Source: Microvirga flocculans ATCC BAA-817
GTDB lineage: Bacteria > Pseudomonadota > Alphaproteobacteria > Rhizobiales > Beijerinckiaceae
DNA: 64,000 nt
Direction: 5' to 3'
NCBI RefSeq assembly: GCF_000518665.1
Contig: NZ_JAEA01000012.1
Coordinates: 62,001-126,000, forward strand
Positions 16,372 to 24,826 of this stretch are shown piece by piece (the first letter of the stretch is position 1; each line of letters starts with the position of its first letter). The notes under the pieces were generated by a model. That model was given only the letters and a program-made list of their open reading frames with translations, was not told the origin of the DNA and made no database searches. The position numbers and the translations under genes are program-made.

Positions 16372-17127
16372 TTAAGACGCGCATTCCTTGCGCGCATGCT
16401 CCAGGGCCTTGCTGAAGCCGTTCAGGGAATAGCGGTCGGTCAGGCTGGAGCCCCGCGCCGACTGCATCTTGACAATCATGGTGCCGCTTCGGGCCATGGT
16501 GGCGATGGCCTGGCCTTCCTCGGCCGGATTCTTGAGCCAGGCATTGGCGGCCTTGGTGATCAGGGCATAGGAGGTGTTGCCGACCGAGGCCTCCGCCGGG
16601 CCGTTCTCCTTGGCCGCGAAGCCGAGGACCAGGGCGACCTCGTTCTTCACGTTCTCCGCCGGGCGGAAGGATACGAAGAGATAGGCCGGGTCCCGGTTCA
16701 GGTTCTTCGGCAGCCGGTCCTGGGGCTGGCTCAGGGCATAGCAGATCTTCGAGCGGCCGGTCTGGGCCGTATAGACGCCCCAGTCGCCGTAGGAGGTCAC
16801 GAGCGAGGCGCCGCCCGGTCCCGTCGCGGCCTGGGTCGCCTTGGCGGCTCCGGCGGCTGCCGCCCCTCCGGCTGCGGCCGCAGCGGCAGGCTTGGCCGGG
16901 GAATTCTTGGCTGGCGTGTTCTTGGCCGGCGTGGTCTTGGCGGCGGGCGCCGCCTTGGCCGGAGCCGGATTGGGCTTGGCGGTTGCGACAGGCTTCGCCG
17001 CCGGCTTGGCCGGTGCGGAGCGCTGGGACTGCGCCAGGGCTGCAGGACCAGTTCCGATGACGAGGGCGGAAAGAATGCCCGCGGCGAGGCCGCGCTGGAA
17101 AGATGCAGTAATCATGGGCGGGACCAT
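16372..17127 (-). CDS. Invasion-associated locus B (IalB) family protein
   Basis: 251 residues. A signal peptide (ending about residue 32, AALAQ) is followed by a long low-complexity linker of Ala, Lys and Pro (residues about 35-105, with repeated TPAKN units). The IalB domain begins 'SLVTSYGDWGVYTAQTGRSKICYALSQPQDRLP' and ends 'LNGFSKALEHARKECAS'. IalB-family proteins are exported proteins common in Hyphomicrobiales; the name comes from a Bartonella factor needed for erythrocyte entry, but most members are in non-pathogens and their role is unknown. The ATG at 17115 is an alternative start. Confidence 0.85.
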   Translation of the reverse strand: MVPPMITASFQRGLAAGILSALVIGTGPAALAQSQRSAPAKPAAKPVATAKPNPAPAKAAPAAKTTPAKNTPAKNSPAKPAAAAAAGGAAAAGAAKATQAATGPGGASLVTSYGDWGVYTAQTGRSKICYALSQPQDRLPKNLNRDPAYLFVSFRPAENVKNEVALVLGFAAKENGPAEASVGNTSYALITKAANAWLKNPAEEGQAIATMARSGTMIVKMQSARGSSLTDRYSLNGFSKALEHARKECAS

Positions 17128-17246
17128 ACAGGCGGATGGTTAAGAACTTTTCACCATCTCCGTTAAGGCTGCACCGGGCGATTGGCGATGCGTCGAAACG
17201 TGGCGGTTTTTACGATCATGGCCGTTCCGGCTGAACCGCAGCCCAA

Positions 17247-17274
17247 TAAAAAGGGCCGCTCGTCGGCCCTTTTT
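17247..17274 (-). terminator. Terminator downstream of the RTX gene at 17291
   Basis: AAAAAGGGCCG-ACGA-CGGCCCTTTTT when read on the minus strand: a 6-base GC core with A- and U-tracts on either side, starting 17 bases after the stop codon. The symmetry would allow it to work in both directions. Confidence 0.8.
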
Positions 17275-17290
17275 ATGAACGGTGCTGCCG

Positions 17291-18406
17291 TCAGATGATG
17301 AAGAAATCCTTTGCGGTAATCTTCAGGTTCTTCTTGAGCTGGGCGAACTCGATGGCCTGCTTCGATCCCGAGCCGTCGGGGTCATAGGAAAGGACGCCCG
17401 TCTTCTTATTGTAGATAATGTAATCGTCTTTATCCTTGGCCTTGCTGCCGGAGATGAAGAACGTGCCGCTCAGCTGCTTCGGCTTCGTTTCCGATGCCTT
17501 CTTGCCGAGCAGCTTGAGTGCTTTGTTGTTGAAGTAACGGTCGTCGAGCCAGATTGAATCGGCTACGTCGAAATCGACAAGCCTGTCGAAATTTACCGTT
17601 CTGTCCGTCTTCGACGTACCGAGCTTGGTATCGAACACAAACTTGTCGTGACCTCCTTTTCCCGAGACGATGTCGTTTCCGGCATCTCCTCTGAGGACAT
17701 TGCGACCTGAATTGCCGTTCAACGTGTTGGCATGGGCATTGCCGGTCAGGCGGATTCCAGCCGACCCCATCGCCGTCAGGGTTTCGATCTCGTTGCTGCC
17801 CAGGCTGAAGCTCACGCTAGTGAGCACCGTATCCCGGCCCTGCCCCACCTCTTCGATTACCTGATCGGCGAGGTTGTCGATATAGAAGACGTCGTCGCCA
17901 GTTCCTCCGGTCAAAACGTCCGATCCCGTCCCGCCGTCCAAGGTGTCGTTGCCCTCAAAACCGCTCATGGTATCGTTTCCGCCTTGGCCGGAGAGCTTGT
18001 TATTGCCTCCGGTGCCGTAGATCCGGTTCCATGTGCCGTTGCCGGTTACGGTGAAATCGCCTGAGCCGTTCAGTTCCAGGACTTCGACATGCTCAGGCAT
18101 GACGTAGGAGGCAAAGGCCTGGATATAGTCGGTTCCTTCCCCGGCCAGTTCCCGGATGACTGCCGCCGAGCTCCAAATCGCATAGATATCGTCACCTTGG
18201 CCGCCGGTGAGGGTATCCGCGCCGCCAAGGCCATTCAGCAGGTTGTCGGTAGCGTCGCCCGTCAGAATGTTGGCAAGATCATTGCCCTGAATTCTAGCGT
18301 TGGCGGGAAGCGGATTAGCTGTGCCGGGTACGAATTTGGGGATCGCGAATTCGATTTCGCCCGGGGCCAAGGAAAAATAGTTGCCGGATGCATAATAGGT
18401 TGCCAT
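17291..18406 (-). CDS. RTX-type calcium-binding protein (hemolysin-type repeats)
   Basis: About 371 residues from the ATG at 18406 (GGGGATC upstream); an in-frame upstream start at 18517 is less likely. Two blocks of GGxGxDxUx nonapeptide repeats are seen (LNGLGGADTLTGGQGDD; LSGQGGNDTMSGFEGNDTLDG). The C-terminal 120 residues, with 'IIYNKKTGVLSYDPDGSG' and the end KDFFII, look like a type I secretion signal region and match the end of the second RTX protein at 20157-22031. Secretion to the surface or medium and folding on calcium are expected. The first 60 residues match nothing I know. Its DNA is less GC-rich than the rest of the window. Confidence 0.8.
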   Translation of the reverse strand: MATYYASGNYFSLAPGEIEFAIPKFVPGTANPLPANARIQGNDLANILTGDATDNLLNGLGGADTLTGGQGDDIYAIWSSAAVIRELAGEGTDYIQAFASYVMPEHVEVLELNGSGDFTVTGNGTWNRIYGTGGNNKLSGQGGNDTMSGFEGNDTLDGGTGSDVLTGGTGDDVFYIDNLADQVIEEVGQGRDTVLTSVSFSLGSNEIETLTAMGSAGIRLTGNAHANTLNGNSGRNVLRGDAGNDIVSGKGGHDKFVFDTKLGTSKTDRTVNFDRLVDFDVADSIWLDDRYFNNKALKLLGKKASETKPKQLSGTFFISGSKAKDKDDYIIYNKKTGVLSYDPDGSGSKQAIEFAQLKKNLKITAKDFFII

Positions 18407-18755
18407 GTGATCCCCATCGATAATTTGAGGTTTTGCGGAATGAGAAAAATGCTCCTCCGCAGCTCGATGGCCTGTCCTTACCGCATCATCCCAGAATTCA
18501 AAAGTTATAACATTCATTGGACGGGATGGAGCTTATTCGGGTGCTTCCTGGGCCTCAGGCTTCTTAGCGTGAAAAATAAAAGGGCCGCCGGAGCGACCCA
18601 TGCAGTGTTCGTCAAAGCTTGTTCGTTTTTAAAATGAGGAGGAGATGAAATAACTTTCTTGTTAATGGAATCACTTATAATGATGTTTAATAACATTGCA
18701 ATAAGTCAATATTCTTCATTCAGAATATAGTCTTACCCTAGTATCGGAGCCTAAG
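18407..18755. other. AT-rich intergenic region upstream of the RTX gene
   Basis: 349 bases without a convincing gene. The part from about 18610 to 18745 is markedly AT-rich for this genome and contains a TTGACT element on the minus strand (18704-18709) that could be a -35 box. A minus-strand terminator lies at 18572-18599. A 60-codon minus-strand frame (18514-18696) has no family features. The region probably holds the promoter of the RTX gene or a short transcript ending at that terminator. Confidence 0.5.
18572..18599 (-). terminator. Intrinsic terminator in the RTX upstream region
   Basis: On the minus strand GGGTCGC-TCCG-GCGGCCC is followed by TTTTATTTTT, a 7-base stem with a stable tetraloop and a U-rich tail. 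It lies about 157 bases downstream of the YkvA-family gene and 166 bases upstream of the RTX start, so it may end the YkvA transcript or attenuate the RTX leader. Confidence 0.65.
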
Positions 18756-19136
18756 TCAGGTAAGGGAATCCTTCAGGATCTTCCGGGCCTTCTCCCTGTG
18801 CTCCTGCGTAATCGAACCCGCCACCTGGGTGATCGCCGCAGCGAGCACGGCGGCATCGTCGGCGAAACCGATCAGGGGCAGAAGATCGCTCACGGCATCC
18901 AGCGGCATCACGAAATAGGCGATGGCGCCGAGGAGAATCAGCTTCACGCGGCTCGGGGTCGACGGATCCGTGGCGCAGAAGAAGGCGGCCACGAGATCCT
19001 CCGCGAAGGGGATCTTGCCCGCGACGCGCCTGAGCTTGTCCCAGAAGCGGCGCTTGAGGCTCTCCTCGTCACGGGTCGCTTGGCGCATGGCCTCCATTTC
19101 GGCCTTCGTGAAAGGCTTCATGAAGGGTGTGCTCAT
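18756..19136 (-). CDS. YkvA family protein (DUF1232)
   Basis: 126 residues. The DUF1232 block 'SRVKLILLGAIAYFVMPLDAVSDLLPLIGFADDAAVLAAAI' occupies residues 62-102 and contains the conserved YFVMPLDxxSDxxP..GxxDD pattern with one membrane-associated helix. The N-terminal 60 residues are charged and helical. The family occurs widely in bacteria and its role is unknown. The ATG at 19136 was chosen because the frame further upstream is only the antisense of the dehydrogenase gene. It is divergent from the dehydrogenase gene with 81 bases between. Confidence 0.8.
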   Translation of the reverse strand: MSTPFMKPFTKAEMEAMRQATRDEESLKRRFWDKLRRVAGKIPFAEDLVAAFFCATDPSTPSRVKLILLGAIAYFVMPLDAVSDLLPLIGFADDAAVLAAAITQVAGSITQEHREKARKILKDSLT

Positions 19137-19217
19137 CTCAAATGCTCCTGACTCTCGTCTGCCCTTGCGCGCCGGAGAGGATACCTTAAGACCGTCCGGC
19201 ACCAAGGGAGAAAACCG

Positions 19218-20003
19218 ATGAAGCTCGACAAAATGATGGCAGCCGTCGTCACGGGAGGCGCTTCGGGCCTCGGCGAGGCCACGGCCCGCATGCTGGCCGC
19301 CAACGGCGTGAAGGTCGCCATTCTCGACATGAACGCCGAACGCGGCGCGGCGGTTGCCCGCGAAATTGGCGCCGTCTTCTGCCAGACCGACGTGACGGAC
19401 GAGGCCTCCATCGACGGAGCCCTCGCCGCCGCCCGCGCGGCCAACGGCATCGAGCGTATCCTCGTCAACTGCGCCGGCATCGCGCCGGGCAAGCGCACGG
19501 TGACGAAGAAGCGCGAGACGGGCGAGCTGATCCCGCACGATGTGGCGAGCTTCCGCCGCGCCGTCGAGATCAACCTTATCGGCACCTATGCCATGATCGC
19601 CAAATGCGCCGCCGCCATGGCGGGGCTCGATCCCGTGACGCCCGACGGCGGGCGCGGCGTCATCGTCAACACCTCGTCGGTGGCGGCCCAGGACGGGCAG
19701 ATCGGGCAGGCGGCCTATTCCGCCTCCAAAGGCGGCGTCCTCGGGCTCACGCTGCCCGTCGCCCGCGATCTCTCGGGCTTCGGCATCCGCGTCATGACGA
19801 TCCTGCCGGGCCTGTTCCACACGCCGCTCTTCGAGGGCATCGCGGAGGATTACCGCAAGGCCCTGGAGGCCAACGTGCCCTTCCCCTCGCGCCTCGGACG
19901 GCCCGAGGAATACGCGCAGCTCGTGAAGAGCATCATCGAGAACGACATGCTCAACGGCGAGGGCATCCGCCTCGACGGCGCGCTGCGCATGCAGCCGAAA
20001 TAG
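19218..20003 (+). CDS. SDR-family dehydrogenase, 3-hydroxyacyl-CoA dehydrogenase type
   Basis: 261 residues of the classical short-chain dehydrogenase family: TGGASGLGEATA cofactor motif near residue 13, NCAG near 89, catalytic Ser in 'VNTSSVAAQDGQIGQ' and YSASK (Tyr about 170). The pattern AAYSASKGGVLGLTLPVARDL and 'ILPGLFHTPLFEGI' is close to 17-beta-HSD10/type 2 3-hydroxyacyl-CoA dehydrogenases. It probably oxidises 3-hydroxyacyl-CoA with NAD+ in fatty-acid or branched-chain breakdown. It is transcribed alone, followed by a hairpin at 20024-20048. Confidence 0.8.
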   Translation: MKLDKMMAAVVTGGASGLGEATARMLAANGVKVAILDMNAERGAAVAREIGAVFCQTDVTDEASIDGALAAARAANGIERILVNCAGIAPGKRTVTKKRETGELIPHDVASFRRAVEINLIGTYAMIAKCAAAMAGLDPVTPDGGRGVIVNTSSVAAQDGQIGQAAYSASKGGVLGLTLPVARDLSGFGIRVMTILPGLFHTPLFEGIAEDYRKALEANVPFPSRLGRPEEYAQLVKSIIENDMLNGEGIRLDGALRMQPK

Positions 20004-20023
20004 ATCTTTTCTCGATCGGCGAG

Positions 20024-20048
20024 ATTTCCGGCGGGAACCCCGCCGGAA
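20024..20048 (+). terminator. Hairpin after the SDR gene
   Basis: TTTCCGGCGGG-AAC-CCCGCCGGAAA is a perfect 11-base stem beginning 20 bases after the stop codon. The tail lacks a U-run, so termination strength is uncertain. Confidence 0.5.
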
Positions 20049-20156
20049 ACGGAAAGGCTGCCGCCTTGCAACTAACGTAGAGGAACCTTGCTGAAATCTT
20101 GGCCTTGTGATGACTGTCCTATAACGCTATTCCGTTAGCGGACCTGGGGCACTGTC

Positions 20157-22031
20157 ATGGGCGCGATTACATTTCACGAAAATTTGGACACGAACCCGGC
20201 TTTCGAGGAAATCTTCGGAACGCACACGACATTCTATTCCGCCACGACCAGTTCGGCCGGCTTTTTCAATATGGCGGAGGGGACATACAAGAACGCCACC
20301 CTGAATCTCAGCGGTACGGCCATTTTCACCTCCCGACTGCCCGACAACAGCATTTTCGTGAACACGGGCAGGGTTCATAGTGGCGCCTTCCGCTTTGGCA
20401 GTGACATCGCCAGCCTCACGATCGACAACAATCCCGATAACCTCGTCGCCTTCTCCAATGCCTTGAGAGCTGTCGGGGGCCTTGCCGCCTTCGATGCCCT
20501 GTTCAGCGGCAACGACACCATCACGGGCGGCGGTAAGAACGATCACCTGACCACCTACGGCCTATCCTCCACCGACACCCTGGACGGGGCAGGGGGCGAC
20601 GATATCCTCTGGAATCGCGGGCAGGCGAATGCCCAGATGACCGGCGGGGCCGGCAAGGACACCTTCCGCCTCGCGACGGGCGCTTCGAACGTCGTCCTCG
20701 CGGGCGATGCCTCCGACGGCACGGGAGGGCCGGACGATACGGATACGCTCGTGATCGAGGGCACCGGAATCGGCTTTGCTTCGATCACCCAGATCGACGC
20801 GCTTCGCTTCGCGTCGAGCGGCGGCAGCGGAAGCGTCACGCTGCGCAGCGCGCAGGTGGGCGCGGGCCTCGTCTCGCAGGCGCTGAGCGTGGAAGGCTCG
20901 GCGTCCGAGAGCGACGCAATCACGCTGACGCGCACCGGCACGGGCGCGGCGGATTTCGATCTTTCGGGATGGCGCTTCACCAACTGGGGGCGTATCGACC
21001 AGACCGTCACCTTCCGCTTCGACGACGACGCGGGAACGCCCCAGGCGGATCGCGTCACCGGCACGGAGGTGGACGACACGATTCTGATGGGCGCAGGGGC
21101 CGACACGGTGACCGGCGGACGTGGGGCGGATCTCCTCAGTGGCGGAGACGGCGACGACGTGTTCGTCTTCCATGCGGGAGACGTGGTCGCGGGCGAGCGC
21201 GTGATCGGCGGCGGCGGCACGGATACGATCCGTCTGGCGGGCGATACCGACATGTCCCTGATGCGCCTGTCCGGTATCGAGCAGATCGCGTTCGCTGGAG
21301 CCCAGCGGATCTGGTTCAACGACGGCGTTCCGCAGGGTCCGTTGACCGTTTCCGGGGATGGGCAGGCCAACGAGATCGCGGTCAGGCTGTTCTCAGGCGC
21401 CACCATCGACCTTCGCGCCTGGAGCTTCACGAACTGGACCGCCGCCGACAGGCTGCGCGTCGAGGGCAGCGCGGCAGCGGACGTTTTCGACGCGCCGGCG
21501 GTTTCGGTCACGGTCGATGGCGGCTACGGCAACGACATTCTGAATGGCGGCGCGAGGTCGGATGTGCTGTCGGGTGCGAGCGGCAACGACCGTCTCGACG
21601 GCGGCTACGGGTCCGATGTCCTCAATGGCGGCGTCGGGCTCGACGTGATTTCCGGCGGGGCCGGGAACGACCGGCTCGCGGGCGGTTCCGGCAAGGACGT
21701 GCTCTCGGGAGGGTTCGGCAAGGATAGCTTCCTGTTCGACACGAAGCCCGGCAAAACGAATATCGACCGGGTCACGGATTTCAACGTGAAGGACGACACG
21801 GTTCAGCTCGCAGGATCCGTCTTCACGAAGATCGCCAAGAAAGGCACGCTTGCGAAGGATGCCTTTTACATCGGGGCGAAAGCGCACGATGCGGATGACC
21901 GGATCGTCTACAACAAGAAAACCGGAACTCTCTTCTACGACCCGGACGGCTCCGGCAAGGCGGCCGCCATTGCCTTCATCAAGCTCAAGGCTGGTCTGGC
22001 GCTGAAGGAAACCGATTTCTTCATCCTATGA
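20157..22031 (+). CDS. Large RTX-type calcium-binding protein
   Basis: 624 residues. RTX nonapeptide repeats occur in three places: around residue 120 (LFSGNDTITGGGKNDH), around 315-330 (GAGADTVTGGRGADLLSGGDGDD) and a long run at about 455-525 (GGYGNDILNGG...LSGGFGKDSF). Between them lie beta-rich segments with paired 'FTNWGRIDQTVTFRFDD' / 'FTNWTAADRLRVEGS' motifs. The C-terminal 100 residues, ending KETDFFIL, match the end of the RTX protein at 17291-18406. The predicted role is a type I-secreted, calcium-folded surface protein. No enzymatic domain or secretion-system gene is seen nearby. It is more GC-rich than its relative. Confidence 0.8.
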   Translation: MGAITFHENLDTNPAFEEIFGTHTTFYSATTSSAGFFNMAEGTYKNATLNLSGTAIFTSRLPDNSIFVNTGRVHSGAFRFGSDIASLTIDNNPDNLVAFSNALRAVGGLAAFDALFSGNDTITGGGKNDHLTTYGLSSTDTLDGAGGDDILWNRGQANAQMTGGAGKDTFRLATGASNVVLAGDASDGTGGPDDTDTLVIEGTGIGFASITQIDALRFASSGGSGSVTLRSAQVGAGLVSQALSVEGSASESDAITLTRTGTGAADFDLSGWRFTNWGRIDQTVTFRFDDDAGTPQADRVTGTEVDDTILMGAGADTVTGGRGADLLSGGDGDDVFVFHAGDVVAGERVIGGGGTDTIRLAGDTDMSLMRLSGIEQIAFAGAQRIWFNDGVPQGPLTVSGDGQANEIAVRLFSGATIDLRAWSFTNWTAADRLRVEGSAAADVFDAPAVSVTVDGGYGNDILNGGARSDVLSGASGNDRLDGGYGSDVLNGGVGLDVISGGAGNDRLAGGSGKDVLSGGFGKDSFLFDTKPGKTNIDRVTDFNVKDDTVQLAGSVFTKIAKKGTLAKDAFYIGAKAHDADDRIVYNKKTGTLFYDPDGSGKAAAIAFIKLKAGLALKETDFFIL

Positions 22032-22044
22032 CCGCCGCTGTCCT

Positions 22045-22347
22045 TCATTCCTTCGTCAGTCCGGCGGCGAGCCTGTCCATGCGCTGCGCCAGTTCGATAT
22101 CGCGACGGGTCAGGCCCTTGGCGTCGTGAGTGGAGAGCGTCACGTCCACCTTGTTGTAGACGTTGAACCATTCCGGGTGATGGTTCATGGCCTCGGCCGC
22201 GAGCGCGACGCGGGTCATCCAGCCGAAGGCTGCGTTGAAATCGTCGAAGACGAAGGTCTTGCGAAGGGCGTCGCGGCCTTCGACGAGCGCCCATCCTTCG
22301 AGGGCGGGCAGAAGTTCGGAGCGTTCGGCATCGGTCAGGCGGGGCAT
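22045..22347 (-). CDS. phhB: Pterin-4a-carbinolamine dehydratase
   Basis: 100 residues, the full length of the PhhB/DCoH family. The motif [30 protein letters not shown] contains the conserved His pair and the HD(A)GGLT-like block of the active site. The enzyme dehydrates 4a-hydroxytetrahydrobiopterin, regenerating the pterin cofactor of aromatic amino-acid hydroxylases. No hydroxylase (phhA) gene is nearby, so the reason for its presence here is not shown by context. Cytoplasmic. Confidence 0.9.
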   Translation of the reverse strand: MPRLTDAERSELLPALEGWALVEGRDALRKTFVFDDFNAAFGWMTRVALAAEAMNHHPEWFNVYNKVDVTLSTHDAKGLTRRDIELAQRMDRLAAGLTKE

Positions 22348-22446
22348 GGGCAGAGGTCACCGTGAGAAGGGATTCTCTTCAGTGATGACGCACAGGGGTG
22401 AGGTTTCAAGCCCCTGACCTTTCCGGAAACACGCGAAGCAAATCGC

Positions 22447-23463
22447 CTAATGAATGCCGAGCAGGCGGATCAGGCCCAGGCTGATCGCGATCAGCGCCAG
22501 AAGCGAGAGCGTCACGGCGAGCGTCACGCGCCCGCCGACGGTTCTCAAGACCTTCAGGTCGACGCCGAGGCCGAGGGCCGCCATGGAGATGACGGTCAGA
22601 AGCGTCGTGACCGGCATCGCGACCTTCAGCAGCGCCTCGGGGATGATTCCGAGCGAGCGGAGCACGGCAAGCCCGAGGAACCCGACGATGAACCAGGGCA
22701 CGAGCCGGCCGAGCGACAGATCGGGCTTGGGCCCCTCCGTCTGCCGGCGCGTCACGACCGAGAGCGCGATCACCACCGGGCCCAGCATCAGCACGCGCAC
22801 GAGCTTCACGAGGGTGCCGATCTGCGTGCTAGCGAGGCCCACCGGCACGGTGGCGGCGAGCACCTGCGGCACCGCATAGACGGTCAGCCCCGCGAGCACG
22901 CCGTATTGCGTGAGCGAGAGGCCGAGAAGCGGCACGAGGAGGGGCAGGCCGAGCACCACGACCACGCCGAGGATCGCGGTGAACGCGATGGAGGAGGCCA
23001 CGTCCCCCGGCTTCGCGCCGATCACCGGAGCGACCGCCGCGATCGCCGAGTTTCCGCAGATGGAATTGCCGCAGGCGACCAGCACCGCCATGCGCTTGGG
23101 CAGGCCGAGCCAGCGGCAGAGGCCGTAGCTGAGGCCGATCGCCAGCGCCACCACGACGGCGATGCCGGCGATGAGGCCGAGGCCCGCATCCAGCACCGCC
23201 TGGAAGCTGATCGAGGCGCCGAGAAGCATGACCGCGATTTCAAGCAGGGTCTTGGCGGAAAAGCCGATGCCGGGAATCCAGCGCCTGTCGGGAGTCCACA
23301 GGGTGCGCATGGCGGTGCCGAGCAGGATCGCGATGACGAGGGCCTCGAGCCAGGGTCGCCCCGTCAGGTGCTCCTCGAGCATCTGGAGGCCGATGGCGGC
23401 CAGCGCGATCGCCGCGCACAAGACGATGCCCGGCGCGGCCTGCGCGAGAGAGTTGCGGTTCAT
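22447..23463 (-). CDS. UPF0324 / YeiH-type membrane transporter (putative sulfate exporter family)
   Basis: About 338 residues with 9-10 hydrophobic helices. The block 'GIGFSAKTLLEIAVMLLGASISFQ' and 'VLVACGNSICGNSAIAAVAPVIGA' are signatures of the YeiH/UPF0324 family, named putative sulfate exporters. The start is taken at 23463 (MNRNSLAQ); an ATG 15 codons upstream exists. The inner-membrane location is certain from composition. The substrate is not. Confidence 0.85.
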   Translation of the reverse strand: MNRNSLAQAAPGIVLCAAIALAAIGLQMLEEHLTGRPWLEALVIAILLGTAMRTLWTPDRRWIPGIGFSAKTLLEIAVMLLGASISFQAVLDAGLGLIAGIAVVVALAIGLSYGLCRWLGLPKRMAVLVACGNSICGNSAIAAVAPVIGAKPGDVASSIAFTAILGVVVVLGLPLLVPLLGLSLTQYGVLAGLTVYAVPQVLAATVPVGLASTQIGTLVKLVRVLMLGPVVIALSVVTRRQTEGPKPDLSLGRLVPWFIVGFLGLAVLRSLGIIPEALLKVAMPVTTLLTVISMAALGLGVDLKVLRTVGGRVTLAVTLSLLALIAISLGLIRLLGIH

Positions 23464-23542
23464 GGAGCGGTCGAATCCTGCGCTTGGTGCCGCAGGGGCT
23501 AGTCCCAAGCCTGCGGGGATGCAAGCCCAAAGGGACCTGCCG

Positions 23543-24139
23543 TCATTGCAAAGCCGCGAACCCGTCCTCGATGGAGCGCCAGTCCTGTGTCAGCGCGAAG
23601 CCGTCGCGGTCGATGACGATGAAGCAGCCGCCGCCGGGATGCTGCGGGCGGCTTTCCCGGCCGATGGCCACCTTCTGCAGATGGGCCGTCAGCAGGCAGC
23701 CCACTGCGCCGTGGGAGACGATCACGATGTCGCCGGAGGTCTCGTCCTCGCGGAGGATGCGGCCGACCGCGCCGACGATGCGCGCCTGCGCGTCGATCGC
23801 GCGTTCCCAGCCGCGGATGCTCTCGTGCGGGCGTCCGAAGAACTCGGCCACCACCTCCCAGAATTCCGGCGGCGCGATGAAGCCGGTCGAGGAGCGGTCG
23901 TTCTCGCCCAGATCCTCATGCGTCTCGTAAGGCAGGCCGAGTCGCTCCGCCACGATGGCGGCTCCGTCCATGGCCTTGCGCTCCGTGCTGGCATAGACGG
24001 CGGTGACGTCCCTTTCCGCGAGCAGATCCGCGAAGCGCTCCATGCGGGCGCGGCCGACCGCGTTCAGGGGCCATTCGGGAATGGGCTGGTTCGGGTCGAT
24101 GACCACTTCGGGGTGGGTGATGAAAATCAGCGAGGCCAT
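23543..24139 (-). CDS. Histidine phosphatase superfamily protein with altered RHG motif
   Basis: 198 residues with the fold of phosphoglycerate-mutase-like phosphatases, but the N-terminal catalytic motif reads FITHPEVV instead of IRHGE: the nucleophilic His is kept while Arg becomes Thr and Gly becomes Pro. The second His lies in IVSHGAVGCLL near residue 148, and an Arg-containing 'YASTERKAMDGA' corresponds to the S.L.RA.QTA block. Either a variant phosphatase or a non-catalytic homologue. Genes on both sides are on the same strand (ThpR 36 bases upstream). Confidence 0.7.
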   Translation of the reverse strand: MASLIFITHPEVVIDPNQPIPEWPLNAVGRARMERFADLLAERDVTAVYASTERKAMDGAAIVAERLGLPYETHEDLGENDRSSTGFIAPPEFWEVVAEFFGRPHESIRGWERAIDAQARIVGAVGRILREDETSGDIVIVSHGAVGCLLTAHLQKVAIGRESRPQHPGGGCFIVIDRDGFALTQDWRSIEDGFAALQ

Positions 24140-24175
24140 GAGGCCGATGTAACATTCCCGCGCCGGTGCGTCGAG

Positions 24176-24712
24176 CTAGCTCAAGGGGTAGGCGGCCTCG
24201 ATCACGTAAGGCCCGCCGCCGACCGAATGGCGGGAGGAGTACAGGACGAAGCGATTGGCCGTGAAGGTCAGTTTCGGAAAATGGCCCCGGGTCGCGAGGT
24301 AATCCGCCACGTCGATGGGCGAGGCGTTCTTCAGCCGCGCCAGGGTGACATGCGGGGTGAACCTGCGCGTCTCCGGGGCTAAGCCGATCTGGCGCAGGAG
24401 ACGTTCCTGCTCCGCCTGCAAGTCGTGCAGTTCGCCGTTGCCGGACAGGCGGGCGAACACCGCGCGGGGCTTGCCGCCGCCGAAGCTGTCGAGCCCGTCG
24501 ATGGTCAGTGTGAGCGGAGCGCGCAGGCGTCTCTCGCCGAGAATCGAGGCGACATCGTCAGCCATGCGGTCGTCGATGTCGCCGATGAAGCGCAGGGTGA
24601 GATGGTAGTTTTCGGGATCGATCCAGCGCGCTCCGGGAAGTCCGCCGCGAAGACGCGACAGGGCCAGGCCGATCTCGGCCGGAATCTCGATGCCGGTGAA
24701 CAGACGGGGCAT
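24176..24712 (-). CDS. thpR: RNA 2',3'-cyclic phosphodiesterase
   Basis: 178 residues, the normal length of ThpR/LigT proteins of the 2H phosphoesterase superfamily. Both catalytic HxTx motifs are present: HLTL near residue 37 ('ENYHLTLRFIGDI') and HVTL near residue 119 ('RRFTPHVTLARLKN'). The enzyme opens 2',3'-cyclic phosphates on RNA ends; the original LigT activity is 2'-5' RNA ligation. Starts MPRLFTGIEIPAEI as usual for the family. Confidence 0.9.
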   Translation of the reverse strand: MPRLFTGIEIPAEIGLALSRLRGGLPGARWIDPENYHLTLRFIGDIDDRMADDVASILGERRLRAPLTLTIDGLDSFGGGKPRAVFARLSGNGELHDLQAEQERLLRQIGLAPETRRFTPHVTLARLKNASPIDVADYLATRGHFPKLTFTANRFVLYSSRHSVGGGPYVIEAAYPLS

Positions 24713-24779
24713 GCGGCACCTCCCGGGCTTGCTGTGTCAGATCAGACGGCCGGTGAGAGAGGTTTGTTCCGCAACGGGG

Positions 24780-24818
24780 GCTTCATCCCGGATCGGCCGG
24801 TGCCGTCCGGGATGAAGC
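24780..24818 (-). terminator. Perfect hairpin after the aldo/keto reductase gene
   Basis: GCTTCATCCCGGA and TCCGGGATGAAGC form a 13-base perfect stem 9 bases downstream of the reductase stop. There is no U-run. The sequence belongs to the same TCATCCCGGA-type palindrome group as 7520-7555. Confidence 0.45.
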
Positions 24819-24826
24819 CGCAATCG

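Noticed and set aside
16900-17030. Repeated TPAKN / AAK units inside ialB taken as a possible DNA repeat array
   Set aside because: They are a low-complexity Ala-Lys-Pro linker in a coding sequence, common in IalB-type proteins, and the copies are not exact at DNA level.
18514-18696. A 60-codon minus-strand frame in the AT-rich RTX upstream region
   Set aside because: It has no ribosome site and no family features, and it contains the minus-strand terminator at 18572-18599.
22450-23502. A 350-codon plus-strand frame over the UPF0324 transporter gene
   Set aside because: Composition is charged and repetitive (His, Arg, Glu, Asp), typical of the antisense of a membrane protein gene.
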